Source: Pseudomonadota bacterium (GTDB lineage: Bacteria > Desulfobacterota > Binatia > UBA9968). From it: DNA of 64,000 nt. Under the pieces are notes generated by a model. That model did not search any database and was not told the origin of the DNA. It worked only from the letters and a program-made list of their open reading frames with translations. Positions 16,254 through 24,534 of this stretch are shown here, piece by piece. The position numbers and the translations under genes are program-made. The DNA lies in NCBI GenBank assembly GCA_021324155.1, contig JAJPJQ010000051.1, forward strand, positions 124,001 to 188,000. The letters run 5' to 3'. Numbering within the stretch: the stretch's first letter is position 1; each line of letters opens with the position of its first letter.

Positions 16254-16640
16254 ATGAGACAAAGCACAGCGCTTGTTGGTATCTCTTTGTTGGCAGGGGT
16301 GATGGCTCTTGCCGGCTGTTCGACGGCTTCCGATTCGGGACGGCGGGGAGGCGCGGCCACGGGCAGCATTCAGAGCGGAGACGCGCCCAGTGCGCCGAGC
16401 CGCAGATCGGGTAGCTCCGGCGGTGGCGAAGGCGCCGGCGTCGGTGGCAGCAGCTCTGAGAGCGGCGGCGGACAGAGCGGTGGTGCGTCCGGATCGGGAA
16501 GCGGCGCGGGTGGTGGTTCGGCTGGCGACTCCGGCGGTGGCTCCGGCGGCGGATCGGGTGGTGGCTCGGGCGGCGGGGACGGTGGTGGCGGTGGCGGAGG
16601 AGGAGGTGGCGGCGGCGGTGGAGGGGGCGGCGACAGCTGA
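16254..16640 (+). CDS. Glycine/serine-rich lipoprotein
   Basis: A 128-residue predicted lipoprotein: MRQSTALVGISLLAGVMALAGC has a lipobox LAGC with Cys22. The mature part is almost entirely Gly and Ser, and the last 25 residues are nearly all Gly. The ATG at 16254 is preferred over the adjacent GTG because AAAGGAG is well spaced. A homologue with the same signal peptide lies 24 bp downstream. The protein is probably disordered and exposed in the periplasm or outer membrane. No function is known. Confidence 0.65.
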   Translation: MRQSTALVGISLLAGVMALAGCSTASDSGRRGGAATGSIQSGDAPSAPSRRSGSSGGGEGAGVGGSSSESGGGQSGGASGSGSGAGGGSAGDSGGGSGGGSGGGSGGGDGGGGGGGGGGGGGGGGGDS

Positions 16641-16664
16641 TCCCGTGCGCGAAAGGAGAGTGTG

Positions 16665-16871
16665 ATGAAACGAAGCAAAACGCTGACAGGAATTTCTCTG
16701 TTGGCTGCAGTGATCGTCCTGGCCGGCTGCGCGACTCACTCCGATTCCAACGGCTCGGGTGGCGCGACGACCGGCAGCGTGCAGAGCGATGACTCGTCCA
16801 GTACACCGAGCGGAAAATCCGGCGGTCAGGCCGGCAGAAGTGGATACGGCGCAGGAGGCTCTGGGTACTGA
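16665..16871 (+). CDS. Small lipoprotein, paralogue of the preceding gene
   Basis: A 68-residue predicted lipoprotein (MKRSKTLTGISLLAAVIVLAGC, Cys22), clearly a tandem duplicate of the upstream gene. The signal peptide and the start of the mature part align (SDSNGSGGATTGSVQSDDSSSTPS against SDSGRRGGAATGSIQSGDAPSAPS), while the tail is short and ends GYGAGGSGY. AGGAG lies 6 bases before the ATG at 16665. A perfect terminator follows. Function unknown. Confidence 0.65.
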   Translation: MKRSKTLTGISLLAAVIVLAGCATHSDSNGSGGATTGSVQSDDSSSTPSGKSGGQAGRSGYGAGGSGY

Positions 16872-16894
16872 TTCGACGCCCAGGTCGGAGTTTC

Positions 16895-16928
16895 AAAACG
16901 GGCGGAAGCATCGGCTTCCGCCCGTTTT
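16895..16928 (+). terminator. Strong rho-independent terminator
   Basis: A perfect 15-bp stem (AAAACGGGCGGAAGC paired with GCTTCCGCCCGTTTT) with an ATCG loop ends the lipoprotein transcript. The A and T tracts on each side make it work in both directions. Confidence 0.9.
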
Positions 16929-17091
16929 CGTCTCATCGAGTTTCGGTAACGATACATGAGCCAAACATTCCGCGCCACAATAGTTATCGATCGTCAATGA
17001 AATCCCTGTACCAATTCGGGTTTTTGCCCCATTGGCCGGGTCATGCCGCCAGACTACCCTGTGGGCTGGGGTATTTCCCAATGGAGGCCGC

Positions 17092-17313
17092 GTGTCAATT
17101 CGTACTGTACCGGCAATAGCGCCGCGCAAGCGCCGACATACTGCTCGCCGAGGGCCACAGATCGTCACACTGGGCGATCTCGTCTTTGCCTTGACCGAAG
17201 AGACTCGCCGGTACGTAAGCGACGATGAAGAGGTGTACCGCCTCGTCGCCTACATGGTCACGGACATTCTCGCCAGATCGGAAAAGCGTAAAGCAGCGAA
17301 ACATTGGCACTGA
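17092..17313 (+). CDS. Small protein, paralogue of 24660-24842
   Basis: A 73-residue protein starting at GTG 17092 with GGAGG 4 bases upstream. Its C-terminal half (TLGDLVFALTEETRRYVSDD, then EEVYRLVAYMVTDILARSEK) aligns without gaps to the protein at 24660-24842 (TLGELIAALTDETSHFVHDE, then REVYRVVAYMVADLLNKQRH). The shared pattern is TLG[DE]L, ALT[DE]ET, [DE]xEVYR[LV]VAYMV[AT]D[IL]L. That conservation is the evidence it is real. No known family is recognised; the predicted fold is two helices. It precedes the MlaC-like gene by 22 bp. Confidence 0.7.
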   Translation: MSIRTVPAIAPRKRRHTARRGPQIVTLGDLVFALTEETRRYVSDDEEVYRLVAYMVTDILARSEKRKAAKHWH

Positions 17314-17335
17314 CGCTTTAAATGAGGAGGAGCGG

Positions 17336-18031
17336 ATGGTGAGGCGAAAAACGATCGGAGCCGCCGCCGTGCTGTTCGCCGGACTTTTGCTCTCGGAGGA
17401 CGCCGTGTGGGCCGGACCGCCGACGCAGCAAGTCCGCTCAACCGTCGAAAGCGTTCAAACCACTCTCCTTAAGTCGCACGCGCGTCAGGATTCCGAATCC
17501 AAGAAGAAAAAGCACGACACCGCGATCAAACAGATTATCGGACGGCGCTTTAATTTTTCTGAAATGGCGAAGCGCGCGCTCGGCTCATATTGGGAGCACC
17601 GTAGCACGCGCGAGCGGAGCGAGTATATAGAACTCTTCACCGACGTCGCCGGCGACGCCTACTTGGACCAAATCGAGCCATTCGCATCGGAAAGAATCCT
17701 CTACCTGCGCGAGAACCGCGACGGTGATTACGCCGAAGTCGCAACCAAGGCACTCGGTATCAAAGGCGATGAGCTGGACATGAACTACAAGCTCATGCGT
17801 TCGCGCGGCGGCGAATGGAAGGCCTATGACCTCGTCATCGACAATGTCAGCGTGGTCAACAACTACCGAGCGCAATTTGCGCGTATCATGACTCGAGGAT
17901 CGTTCGGCGATCTGCTCGCGAAGCTGCGCGACGCGCACGCCAATCAGATACTCGCGCGAAAATCGCGGCCCGATCCGACGTTGCTATCAGCGTGGATTTT
18001 GGCGCAGGCGGCCCCCAACCGCCCGCGGTGA
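17336..18031 (+). CDS. MlaC/Ttg2D-family (HpnM-like) periplasmic protein
   Basis: A 231-residue exported protein of the toluene-tolerance Ttg2/MlaC family, which shuttles phospholipid or hopanoid-related lipids between membranes. It has a signal peptide (cleavage near VWAGP), then the family core: VESVQTTLLK, IIGRRFNFSEMAKRALGSYW, ERSEYIELFTDVAGDAYLDQI and a late ARIMTRGSFGDLLAKLRD. GAGGAGG lies 5 bases before the ATG at 17336; the frame opens earlier but that part overlaps the small gene upstream. No MlaDEF genes are adjacent. Confidence 0.85.
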   Translation: MVRRKTIGAAAVLFAGLLLSEDAVWAGPPTQQVRSTVESVQTTLLKSHARQDSESKKKKHDTAIKQIIGRRFNFSEMAKRALGSYWEHRSTRERSEYIELFTDVAGDAYLDQIEPFASERILYLRENRDGDYAEVATKALGIKGDELDMNYKLMRSRGGEWKAYDLVIDNVSVVNNYRAQFARIMTRGSFGDLLAKLRDAHANQILARKSRPDPTLLSAWILAQAAPNRPR

Positions 18032-18156
18032 CATAAATCCAGTCCCCTCTCCCGCAAAATCTCTGCACGGGATACAAGTAAAAAGGCCAAGCCGCCTTCT
18101 CGCGACGCTTTTGCGCCGCGGCTCACGGCGGGCCAAAACACCGCGAGCTTACTATC

Positions 18157-18950
18157 ATGTCCCAGCGATATTTCGTGCCGGTCACCGCGATGCTCGCCTT
18201 CATCTCCTTCTGGCGGGCGGCGGCGATCGTCTCGCCGATCTAGGCTCGTCCGCCTACTAGGTCGGCGGCATCGCCGAGAAAGCGATCGGCAAAACCGCGC
18301 CCTGTTCATGCTGACAATCATGCTTTTTTCCTACGCCATGCGCGCGGTATACACCGAGAGCTGCCGTATGTTCGGTGCGCGGCGGTGTCAACCGGGTCGT
18401 GCAAGAGGGATGGGCAGCGTCGCCGCGCTCGCTGTCTTCACGATGTCCGAGCGGCGTTTTCGTGAACGGCGGGAAGCACTCCCACGCGACCCGCACGATG
18501 AGTTGCAGGAGGCTGAGATCGAGCGCTCCCGGTGCGCGATGCCCGCGGATATTTCCTGCTAGACGCTCCGCGTCAGGCCAGGCAACATTCCGGTCGCGGT
18601 GCAAACCCTCGATGATATTGAAGAGCTGCGTTCCGTGCTCGAGTCAACGGACACAAGAAAAACGACGTCGTCGTATTCGCGATCGAACCGCCCGGCGGCA
18701 GGACGGGCACCGGCAGCGAACGGTCTCGCATTTTCAGCCGCGCGGTGCACCTCGCGGAGAAGCCGGCAAGCTCGTGCAGTTGCTCGCCGTCGGGCATGAC
18801 GATCCTTCCGAGGCGGGCCGCGAAGCGGCGGACAAGCTCTCCTCGGCGCGCGGCCTCTCCGCATCGATAGGAGAAGCGGTGGTCGCCGCCACGAAGCAAG
18901 TCGCAGCTGCAGAGCGCAACCGCGCGGGTTCCCACTCGGACTCCCCCCCG
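18157..18950 (+). pseudogene. Decayed amino-acid permease (APC superfamily) gene
   Basis: Reading across frames recovers pieces of a large APC permease. The start MSQRYFVPVTAMLAFISFWRAAAIV is followed by a one-base loss near 18230, giving LADLGSSAYY and then a nonsense TAG at 18258. After that come VGGIAEKAIGKTAP, another frameshift, MLFSYAMRAVYTESCRMF, another shift, and RGGVNRVVQEG. The middle of the protein is absent. The C-terminal domain resumes at about 18440 with DELQEAEIERSRCAMP, a TAG at 18560, LRVRPGNIPVAVQTLDDIEEL, then EPPGGRTGTGSERSRIFSRA and VHLAEKAGKLVQLLAVGHDD. At least four frameshifts, two stops and a large internal deletion make it non-functional. Bases 18951-19097 hold no gene. 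Confidence 0.82.
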
Positions 18951-19097
18951 ACTAGAAGCTGCCCGTACACTTCCCAATCCAATCGGCCTGGGCTTGCCTC
19001 TATCTTCTGAGGGATTTCCCTCAAGAAATTATGTGTCACCCCGCGCGCTTTAGGAGCACGATCGGGCTCAATCCAGATTTGTTCCTAAGGAGTTCTG

Positions 19098-20669
19098 TTG
19101 TTGTCCCGGGCATGTTCCATCGCACGGCGCGCGCGCAGCGGCATTTTTTTCCTGGCGCTTCTCGCGATTCTCGCGCTTTCTTACCGGCCACCCTTCGCTC
19201 AACTGGTGCCGCCGCTCGCGACGCCGCCGCTCGCGCTGCCCGAGATCAGCCGTCCTTCGGCGAACGGCCGGATCGTCTTCGTTCCATCCGGCGGCGATCT
19301 CCAGGCCGCGCTCGACGACGCACGACCGGGGGATATCATCACCTTGGAACCGGGCGCAGCATTCGTCGGCAACTTTACGCTTCCACGCAACACCGGCGCC
19401 GACTGGATCGTCATTCGGACTGCGGCCCAACAAAGCCTCCCGCCCGCGGGATCACGCATCGCGCCGGCGGACGCGCGGCCTTTGCCTAAGATCGTCACGC
19501 CGAACTCCGCCCCGGCGCTTACCGCCGCCGCCGGGGCGCACCATTTTCACCTGGTCGGCCTCGAGATCGAGTCCGCTCAGGCGGCGCGTCCGCTCGAAGC
19601 GCTGGTCCGCATTGGGAACGGAGCGGCCGAAAAGCCGACCGACATCATCTTCGATCGCTGTTACATCCACGGCGATGCGGCCGGCGGCGTTTCGCGCGGC
19701 CTCGCGCTCGACGGCGAACGCATCACGATCGTCGATTCGTATGTGTCGGACTTCCGCGATGCCCCGGCGTCGTGGGCGGTCTCGGCCGACGGCCGCGGCC
19801 CGTTCAAGATCGTCAACAATTATCTCGCCGCGACCGGAGAGAACGTCGTCATCGGAGCGACGGCCGATGTCGTTCCCGCAGATATCGAGATCCGCGGCAA
19901 CTATTTTCACAAGCCGCTGGACTGGAAGCGCGATGCAGACACAGCGAGGAATTTCCTAACGCTCAATAGCGCCGAGCGCGCGTTGATCGAAAACAACGTC
20001 TTTGAAAATAATTGGAGTCAAGAAGCAGCGGGCTTCGCCGTCGTTTTGGCGGCCGGCGAAGACGGCATGGGGTCGACGCTGCAGGATATCACTTTCCGCA
20101 AAAACCTCGTGCGCCGAAGCGGCGCGGGCATCGCGGTCATGGGGCAAACGGCGGATTTCCCCGGTCGGCAGACGCGCCGCGTGCTGATTCAGGACAATCT
20201 GTTCGAAGATATCGGCGGCGCGATGTGGGGCGGGAGCGGCGTGCTTTTTCAAGTCGTCGGCGTAACCACTGACGTCGTCATCGATCACAATACCGGCCTG
20301 CAGAACGGCAAAGCGATCATAACCGACGGAGCGACGCACTCAGGCTTCGTTTACCAAAACAACATCAGTCTCGACAATCAGACTGCCGCCGCGCTCGGCT
20401 ACGGGGATGCGTGGAGCGCGCGCTTTCCCGGCTACGTCTTCGCGCGCAATGTTCTCACCGGAGGGAGTCCATCGGGCTATCCAACGGAAAATTTCTTCCC
20501 CGCTTCGGCCGATACCGTCGGCTTCGTCGATCGCGCCAACGGCGACTACCGCCTTTCGTCGACGAGCCCGTACTACAACGCCGGCACCGACGGCGCGAAC
20601 ATCGGCGCGGATTACGATGCTCTCAAGACAGCTGCGTTCGCCGCGGTCCGCGGCGAGCGCAGCTCCTAA
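19098..20669 (+). CDS. Exported right-handed parallel beta-helix protein
   Basis: A 523-residue exported protein. The signal peptide has the core SGIFFLALLAILALSYRPPFA. The rest is built of short repeats typical of right-handed beta-helix (pectate-lyase-like) folds: DIIFDRCYIHGD, ITIVDSYVSDF, FKIVNNYLAATGENVV, IEIRGNYFHKP, ALIENNVFENNW, ITFRKNLVRRS, VLIQDNLFEDI, VVIDHNTGLQNG, GFVYQNNISLDN. AAGGAG lies 5 bases before the TTG at 19098. Such proteins bind or cleave polysaccharide, but no catalytic residues can be assigned. It stands alone downstream of the decayed permease. Confidence 0.75.
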   Translation: MLSRACSIARRARSGIFFLALLAILALSYRPPFAQLVPPLATPPLALPEISRPSANGRIVFVPSGGDLQAALDDARPGDIITLEPGAAFVGNFTLPRNTGADWIVIRTAAQQSLPPAGSRIAPADARPLPKIVTPNSAPALTAAAGAHHFHLVGLEIESAQAARPLEALVRIGNGAAEKPTDIIFDRCYIHGDAAGGVSRGLALDGERITIVDSYVSDFRDAPASWAVSADGRGPFKIVNNYLAATGENVVIGATADVVPADIEIRGNYFHKPLDWKRDADTARNFLTLNSAERALIENNVFENNWSQEAAGFAVVLAAGEDGMGSTLQDITFRKNLVRRSGAGIAVMGQTADFPGRQTRRVLIQDNLFEDIGGAMWGGSGVLFQVVGVTTDVVIDHNTGLQNGKAIITDGATHSGFVYQNNISLDNQTAAALGYGDAWSARFPGYVFARNVLTGGSPSGYPTENFFPASADTVGFVDRANGDYRLSSTSPYYNAGTDGANIGADYDALKTAAFAAVRGERSS

Positions 20670-20772
20670 AGACCCGAGCTTCTCCGCCGTCTGCGGACGC
20701 GCGCGCCTGTCGCGACAGCACCTCAACGACACGACACGGCGCGCTTGGCGCTTCAAAACTCGCGCGCGTTTC

Positions 20773-21294
20773 CTAGCGGCCGGCCAGGCCGACTTTCCGG
20801 CGCGCTGCGCGCGACTTGACAATCAACACGGGACAAGGCGCGTGGCGGACAACTTTTTCCGCCACGTTGCCGATCAGCAGACGTTTGATGCCGGTCCGGC
20901 CGTGTGTCGCGAGAACGATTAAGTTGACGCGCCGCTCCGCGGCCGTATCGAGGATCGCGTCCAGCGGGTCTCCACTCTTGATGATGTATCTAACCTTTGT
21001 CAGCGCCGTCACCCAATCATGCGCGAACTGCTTGAGCAGCACCGCCGAGTGCTCCTCGGTTGCGGTAACGATCTTCGCGCGTTTCATGGGCTGGCTTCGG
21101 TAGAGACCCAACAGGGCCGGATCGGCCTGTCCGATCGAGCTCATGTAGAGCTCGTCGAACGGATTATCGATTGCGTGCAGGACGTACAGCGCTGCCTTGC
21201 TTGCCGCCGCAACTTTTACCGCCAGCTTCAGGCCGTCGAGAGAGAACCTCGAAAGATCGACGGGGCAAAGAATTCGCTTAAAGTCCAACGCCAT
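20773..21294 (-). CDS. Universal stress protein (UspA family)
   Basis: A 173-residue UspA-fold cytoplasmic protein. It opens with DFKRILCPVDLSRFSLDGLKLAVKVA and has the ATP-binding motif G-x2-G-x9-G in HGRTGIKRLLIGNVAEKVV, then CPVLIVKS. Retention of the glycine motif suggests an ATP-binding type. AGGAGG lies 5 bases before the ATG at 21294; an upstream GTG overlaps that ribosome site and is unlikely. It is divergent from the gene at 21436, with a 141-bp shared promoter region in which I could not assign boxes. Confidence 0.92.
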   Translation of the reverse strand: MALDFKRILCPVDLSRFSLDGLKLAVKVAAASKAALYVLHAIDNPFDELYMSSIGQADPALLGLYRSQPMKRAKIVTATEEHSAVLLKQFAHDWVTALTKVRYIIKSGDPLDAILDTAAERRVNLIVLATHGRTGIKRLLIGNVAEKVVRHAPCPVLIVKSRAARRKVGLAGR

Positions 21295-21435
21295 GGCCAC
21301 CTCCTCAACAAGTAATTCGGACCAAATTTATACCGCAATAACTGCTTTGCAAAGCGGGCCGGATTGTAACATGTGTGGGGATTAATCCTGATTTGACCGG
21401 TGGGATGCCATTCGCGATCATAATTTGGAGGGCGC

Positions 21436-22188
21436 ATGAAGCCGATCGTAGGAATTTTCATCCATCGCCGCGACGCCGAAGCCGCCGTCAAAGCTCTTCG
21501 GAGCCAAGGAATAGCCGAGCGCGACATTCACCTACTTTTCCCGGGCAGGCCGGAAGACGCCTTACAGAGCTTGCCGACCGACGAGGGAGAGCAGCCGGGG
21601 ATGGGCGAAGCCGTCGGAGCCGTCGTCGGCACAGGCCTGGGCGCATCGGGCGGCGCATTTCTTGGCGCGATCGCCAGCGCGTTGATTCCCGGCATCGGGC
21701 CGGTCGTCGCGATCGGCGTCGCGGGCGCGGCCCTACTCGGTATCGTAGGGGCCGTCGGGGGAGCCGCCGCCGGCGGTGCGCTCGAAGATGCGCTCTCCGA
21801 CGGCATTCCAAAAGACGAATGGTTCGTTTACGAAGACGCGCTCCGCCAAGGACACGCGATTGTCGTAATAGCCGCGGACGATGATGAGGAAGCGGAAGCG
21901 GTGGGCCAGACGCTCGCCCGTCATCATGCAGAGACTGTCGACGCTGCGCGCGAGCGCTGGTGGATCGGCCTTAGAAGCGCGGAGGCGGAGCATTATCACA
22001 ACGGCGATTTCAAATCAGTCGAGCCGCGCTTTCGCCGCGGCTTCGAAGCGGCGCTCCACCCGGAGACCCGGGGCCGTCCCTATGAGACAGTCACTGCGCT
22101 GCTTCGCCAGCACTGCCCCAACGAATATCAGGATCCCGCCTTTCGCGACGGTTATCGCCGCGGCCAGGAATACTGCAACCAGCGCTAG
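21436..22188 (+). CDS. Stress-related protein with glycine-zipper membrane segment
   Basis: A 250-residue protein. The N-terminus (PIVGIFIHRRDAEAAVKALRSQGI) resembles the repeated fold of general stress protein 17M and DUF1269-type proteins. The middle (about 55-115) is a long Gly/Ala hydrophobic segment with GxxxG zippers. The C-terminal part (FRRGFEAALHPETRGRPYE, then CPNEYQDPAFRDGYRRGQEY) looks like a separate helical module. GGAGGG lies just before the ATG. It is clustered with UspA and a ferritin-like protein. Exact function unknown. Confidence 0.6.
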   Translation: MKPIVGIFIHRRDAEAAVKALRSQGIAERDIHLLFPGRPEDALQSLPTDEGEQPGMGEAVGAVVGTGLGASGGAFLGAIASALIPGIGPVVAIGVAGAALLGIVGAVGGAAAGGALEDALSDGIPKDEWFVYEDALRQGHAIVVIAADDDEEAEAVGQTLARHHAETVDAARERWWIGLRSAEAEHYHNGDFKSVEPRFRRGFEAALHPETRGRPYETVTALLRQHCPNEYQDPAFRDGYRRGQEYCNQR

Positions 22189-22265
22189 CCTCTATGCACC
22201 CGGGGAAACCTCGATTGACAACCCGGATGTCCGGTGTACTTTGAAAACGCCGGGGAGGTGCGCCG

Positions 22266-22487
22266 ATGAGCGACTTGGACAAAAGAATCGTCGAGGACGA
22301 AGGCATCGTCGTGGAGATCATCGGCACCGGGCCGCGCTTCGACTTCGAGCAGATTCTGAAATTGCTCAAGAAGGCGAACGACCTTGGTCTGGAAGGCCGT
22401 CGGCTGATCAAAGTCGAGAGCATCGGCAAGCCGCGCGATGTAACGCTCGGGACGTTCATCTACCGCTTCATCACAGAAAAATCCTGA
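22266..22487 (+). CDS. Small conserved-looking protein, unknown function
   Basis: A 73-residue acidic/basic mixed protein (MSDLDKRIVEDEGIVVEIIG...) with an alternating beta-alpha pattern: EGIVVEIIGTG, FEQILKLLKKANDLGL, RLIKVESI, TLGTFIYRF. GGGGAGG lies 7 bases before the ATG. It is probably in one transcript with the genes at 21436 and 22545. No family is recognised; the ribosome site and context are the evidence that it is expressed. Confidence 0.6.
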   Translation: MSDLDKRIVEDEGIVVEIIGTGPRFDFEQILKLLKKANDLGLEGRRLIKVESIGKPRDVTLGTFIYRFITEKS

Positions 22488-22544
22488 CGCTGTCTTGAAA
22501 TTATTCCGGCGAGCGTTAGGAACAAAAGACGACAGGAGGAAGAC

Positions 22545-23087
22545 ATGAACAATCAACAACAACCATTTCTCACCGACATCAAGACCCTGCGCGAGCGCGC
22601 GCGTCAACACATCCAAGACGGGGCCGTGACGGAGGGCTATCGCGCCGATCGCGCCACGGTGGTGAAATTGCTCAACGAGGCTTTAGCGACCGAGATCGTG
22701 TGCACTCTACGCTACCGACGACATTACTTCATGGCGGCGGGAATGGACTCGCAGGCCGCAAGAGACGAATTTTTACAACACGCCAACGAGGAGCAGGGTC
22801 ACGCGGATCAGATCGCAGAGCGCATCGTACAGCTCGGCGGTCAGCCGGATTTCAATCCTCAGGGGCTGCTGACCCGCAGCCATGCCGAGTATGTGGAAGG
22901 CAGCTCACTGGAAGAGATGGTTAAGGAAGATCTGGTGGCGGAAAGAATCGCGATCGACAGCTATCGAGAGATGGTACGTTACCTGGGCAACGACGATCCC
23001 ACGTCGCGCCGGATGATGGAAGGAATTCTTGCGGTCGAGGAAGAGCACGCCGACGATCTCGTCACACTGCTCGAGAAAATGCATTGA
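22545..23087 (+). CDS. Ferritin-like (bacterioferritin/Dps-type) di-iron protein
   Basis: A 180-residue four-helix protein of the ferritin-like superfamily, likely for iron storage or peroxide detoxification. The di-iron ligand pattern is visible: Glu50 in ALATEIVCTLRY, Glu83 and His86 in EEQGH, Glu133 in VAERIAIDSY, Glu165 and His168 in EEEHADDL. AGGAGG lies 6 bases before the ATG. A terminator follows. It is encoded with stress-type genes, consistent with an oxidative-stress role, though the ligand set alone cannot separate storage from oxidase function. Confidence 0.87.
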   Translation: MNNQQQPFLTDIKTLRERARQHIQDGAVTEGYRADRATVVKLLNEALATEIVCTLRYRRHYFMAAGMDSQAARDEFLQHANEEQGHADQIAERIVQLGGQPDFNPQGLLTRSHAEYVEGSSLEEMVKEDLVAERIAIDSYREMVRYLGNDDPTSRRMMEGILAVEEEHADDLVTLLEKMH

Positions 23088-23121
23088 CGCAACGGTCCGA
23101 GCCGAAGCTTCAGGAAAAAAC

Positions 23122-23167
23122 AACGGCGGCTTAGGCATGTGACGCGCGGCATGCTTGCCGCCGTTTT
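23122..23167 (+). terminator. Terminator after the ferritin-like gene
   Basis: AACGGCGGC (23122-23130) pairs with GCCGCCGTT (23157-23165), followed by TT. The 26-base loop contains a second fold (GCATG with CATGC). The rest of the gap to 23389 holds only the next hairpin and no supported gene. Confidence 0.7.
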
Positions 23168-23346
23168 ATGCGCTTCACTCAGCGCACCTTTCACTTCGCT
23201 TGCGCAACAGCCACGATAGCGGAAAGGTCTCCTGCGAGCCGAAGACAAAGCATGCGTCTTTCGGCGCGTCGGTTTGGATCTCCTGACACTCAGTGCACAG
23301 ATAGGCTGTGACTGATCTTCATTGAAACCTCTTTGTTGAAACTTAC

Positions 23347-23379
23347 TTCCGGGCAGGCCGGAGACCGCCCTGCCCGGAA
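23347..23379 (-). terminator. Hairpin downstream of the peptidoglycan-binding gene
   Basis: TTCCGGGCAGG (23347-23357) pairs perfectly with CCTGCCCGGAA (23369-23379) around an 11-base loop. On the minus strand it begins 10 bases after the stop at 23389, so it probably ends that transcript, though the T tract is weak. Confidence 0.6.
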
Positions 23380-23388
23380 AATCAAAAA

Positions 23389-24180
23389 CTATTTCGCCGA
23401 CTTGTCGCGCGAGCTCGGCGCATTGCGGCCGCTCGACTGGTCGCTGAAGGAGCCGGTGTCCGTGCCCGTATTCGTTGTTGTGCCGCTCGAGCCCGAGCCA
23501 CGCTTGGGATCGCGCGAGCTCGGCGCGTTGCGGCCGCTCGACTGGTCGCTGAAGGACCCGGTGTCCGTACCCGTATTCGCTGTGGTGCCGCTCGGGCCCG
23601 AGCCACGCTTGGGATCGCGCGAGCTCGGCGCATTGCGGCCGCTCGACTGGTCGCTGAAAGACGAAGAACTGCCCGCGTCTGAGCCCGTCTTCGAAGCGCT
23701 TGATTTTGCTGAGCCGCTCTTGTCCGCGCCCGTATTTGAGGAACTCGATTTTTCCGACCCGCTCTTATCCGCGCCCATATCCGAAGAGCTCGATTTCGTG
23801 CTCTTCGAAGCCGACGAGCCGCTGGACGAGCTCGCCGACTCCACACCGAGCGACTTCATAGTCGCGGAATCCATGCTGCCGGTCGCCTTCATGTTGTTGG
23901 CGCTCTGGTATGCCTTGATCGCGGCTTTCGTCTTCGGCCCCATACGGCCGTCGATCGGGCCGGGGTCCTGTCCTTTGTCTTTCAAGGCTTGCTGGACTTT
24001 CCTGACATTCTCACTGCCGCCGCCGCTCGCTGCGCTCTTCGCGGGAGCCTTGCTCTTGGTTGTATCCGACGACGACATGCCTGCATCCGAGCCGCTCTTC
24101 GTCTGCGCCCATCCGTACCCGGCGAACAGCAGCATGCCGCTGAGTACCAGCGCTGAACCGATCGAAAATTTCTTCCTCAT
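23389..24180 (-). CDS. Exported peptidoglycan-binding-domain protein with tandem C-terminal repeats
   Basis: A 263-residue exported protein. The signal peptide ends at GWAQTK. Residues about 58-112 are a PG_binding_1 domain (VRKVQQALKDKGQDPGPIDGRMGPKTKAAIKAYQ). A long Ser/Lys/Gly-rich linker follows, then two and a half copies of a 35-residue repeat beginning SFSDQSSGRNAPSSRDPKRG. It probably tethers to the cell wall with a disordered tail. The 12-base palindrome at 24223-24234 lies in its promoter region. The long open frame on the opposite strand is a composition artefact. Confidence 0.82.
   Translation of the reverse strand: MRKKFSIGSALVLSGMLLFAGYGWAQTKSGSDAGMSSSDTTKSKAPAKSAASGGGSENVRKVQQALKDKGQDPGPIDGRMGPKTKAAIKAYQSANNMKATGSMDSATMKSLGVESASSSSGSSASKSTKSSSSDMGADKSGSEKSSSSNTGADKSGSAKSSASKTGSDAGSSSSFSDQSSGRNAPSSRDPKRGSGPSGTTANTGTDTGSFSDQSSGRNAPSSRDPKRGSGSSGTTTNTGTDTGSFSDQSSGRNAPSSRDKSAK
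23405..23660. repeat. 105-bp coding tandem repeat
   Basis: Two complete 105-bp units (starting 23405 and 23510) and a partial third (from 23615) with only a few substitutions. They encode the 35-residue C-terminal repeats of the peptidoglycan-binding protein. The near identity points to recent duplication and likely copy-number variation between strains. Confidence 0.9.
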
Positions 24181-24222
24181 GTCTCTTCCCCTCCCCTGCT
24201 AAGATTTTGGACCCGTTAAAAT

Positions 24223-24234
24223 ATACTGCAGTAT
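24223..24234. promoter_or_regulatory. 12-bp perfect palindrome, possible operator
   Basis: ATACTGCAGTAT lies 43 bp upstream of the peptidoglycan-binding gene start, in an AT-rich patch. Its position would suit a repressor site, but no cognate regulator is encoded in the window and a second copy was not seen. Confidence 0.3.
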
Positions 24235-24318
24235 GCCAGCGGCGACAATAGTCCCCGCCAAGCGGAAAGTCCGTCGTCGAATGGTCAAAAAAGACCGCAT
24301 CGCGGCTGCTGAGATATA

Positions 24319-24534
24319 TCAGGTTCTCTGCCCGGCTTGCTTTTTATCGATGTCCTGTACGCGCAGGCACTGATCGTTGGCGCAAACCCACATCCGGCCG
24401 GTCAACCGGTCGATGCGGTAAATCGCCGAATAATCGTCGTCAGTAAGCGCGATGACGTCGTATCTCGCGGCCAGGGCGTGAAAGATGATCGCAAGCGCCA
24501 CGAGCAAAAGACCCCCGAGGATTTTATTTTCCAT
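24319..24534 (-). CDS. Small single-span membrane protein, unknown function
   Basis: A 71-residue protein with one N-terminal membrane segment (ILGGLLLVALAIIFHALA) and a small domain reading YDVIALTDDDYSAIYRIDRLTGRMWVC. The domain looks like a short beta-hairpin with the YRIDRLTGR motif seen in many small exported or membrane proteins of unknown role. AAGGGGG lies 7 bases before the ATG. It is a stand-alone gene in the stress/envelope region. Confidence 0.6.
   Translation of the reverse strand: MENKILGGLLLVALAIIFHALAARYDVIALTDDDYSAIYRIDRLTGRMWVCANDQCLRVQDIDKKQAGQRT

Noticed and set aside
23139-23219. 26-codon frame that looks like a signal peptide (MLAAVLCASLSAPFTSLAQ)
   Set aside because: It lies within a terminator and stops directly after the cleavage-like site; could be a gene remnant but cannot be supported.
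23405-23660. CRISPR-like array
   Set aside because: Units are contiguous 105-bp coding repeats without spacers.
23333-24202. Plus-strand 289-codon frame opposite the peptidoglycan-binding gene
   Set aside because: Repeats of ELGALRPLDWSLK mirror the coding repeats on the other strand; the minus-strand protein has a signal peptide and a known domain.
24233-24373. 46-codon plus-strand frame (MPAATIVPAKRKVRRRMVKK...)
   Set aside because: Protein-like in part, but it has no ribosome site and overlaps the end of the minus-strand gene at 24319.
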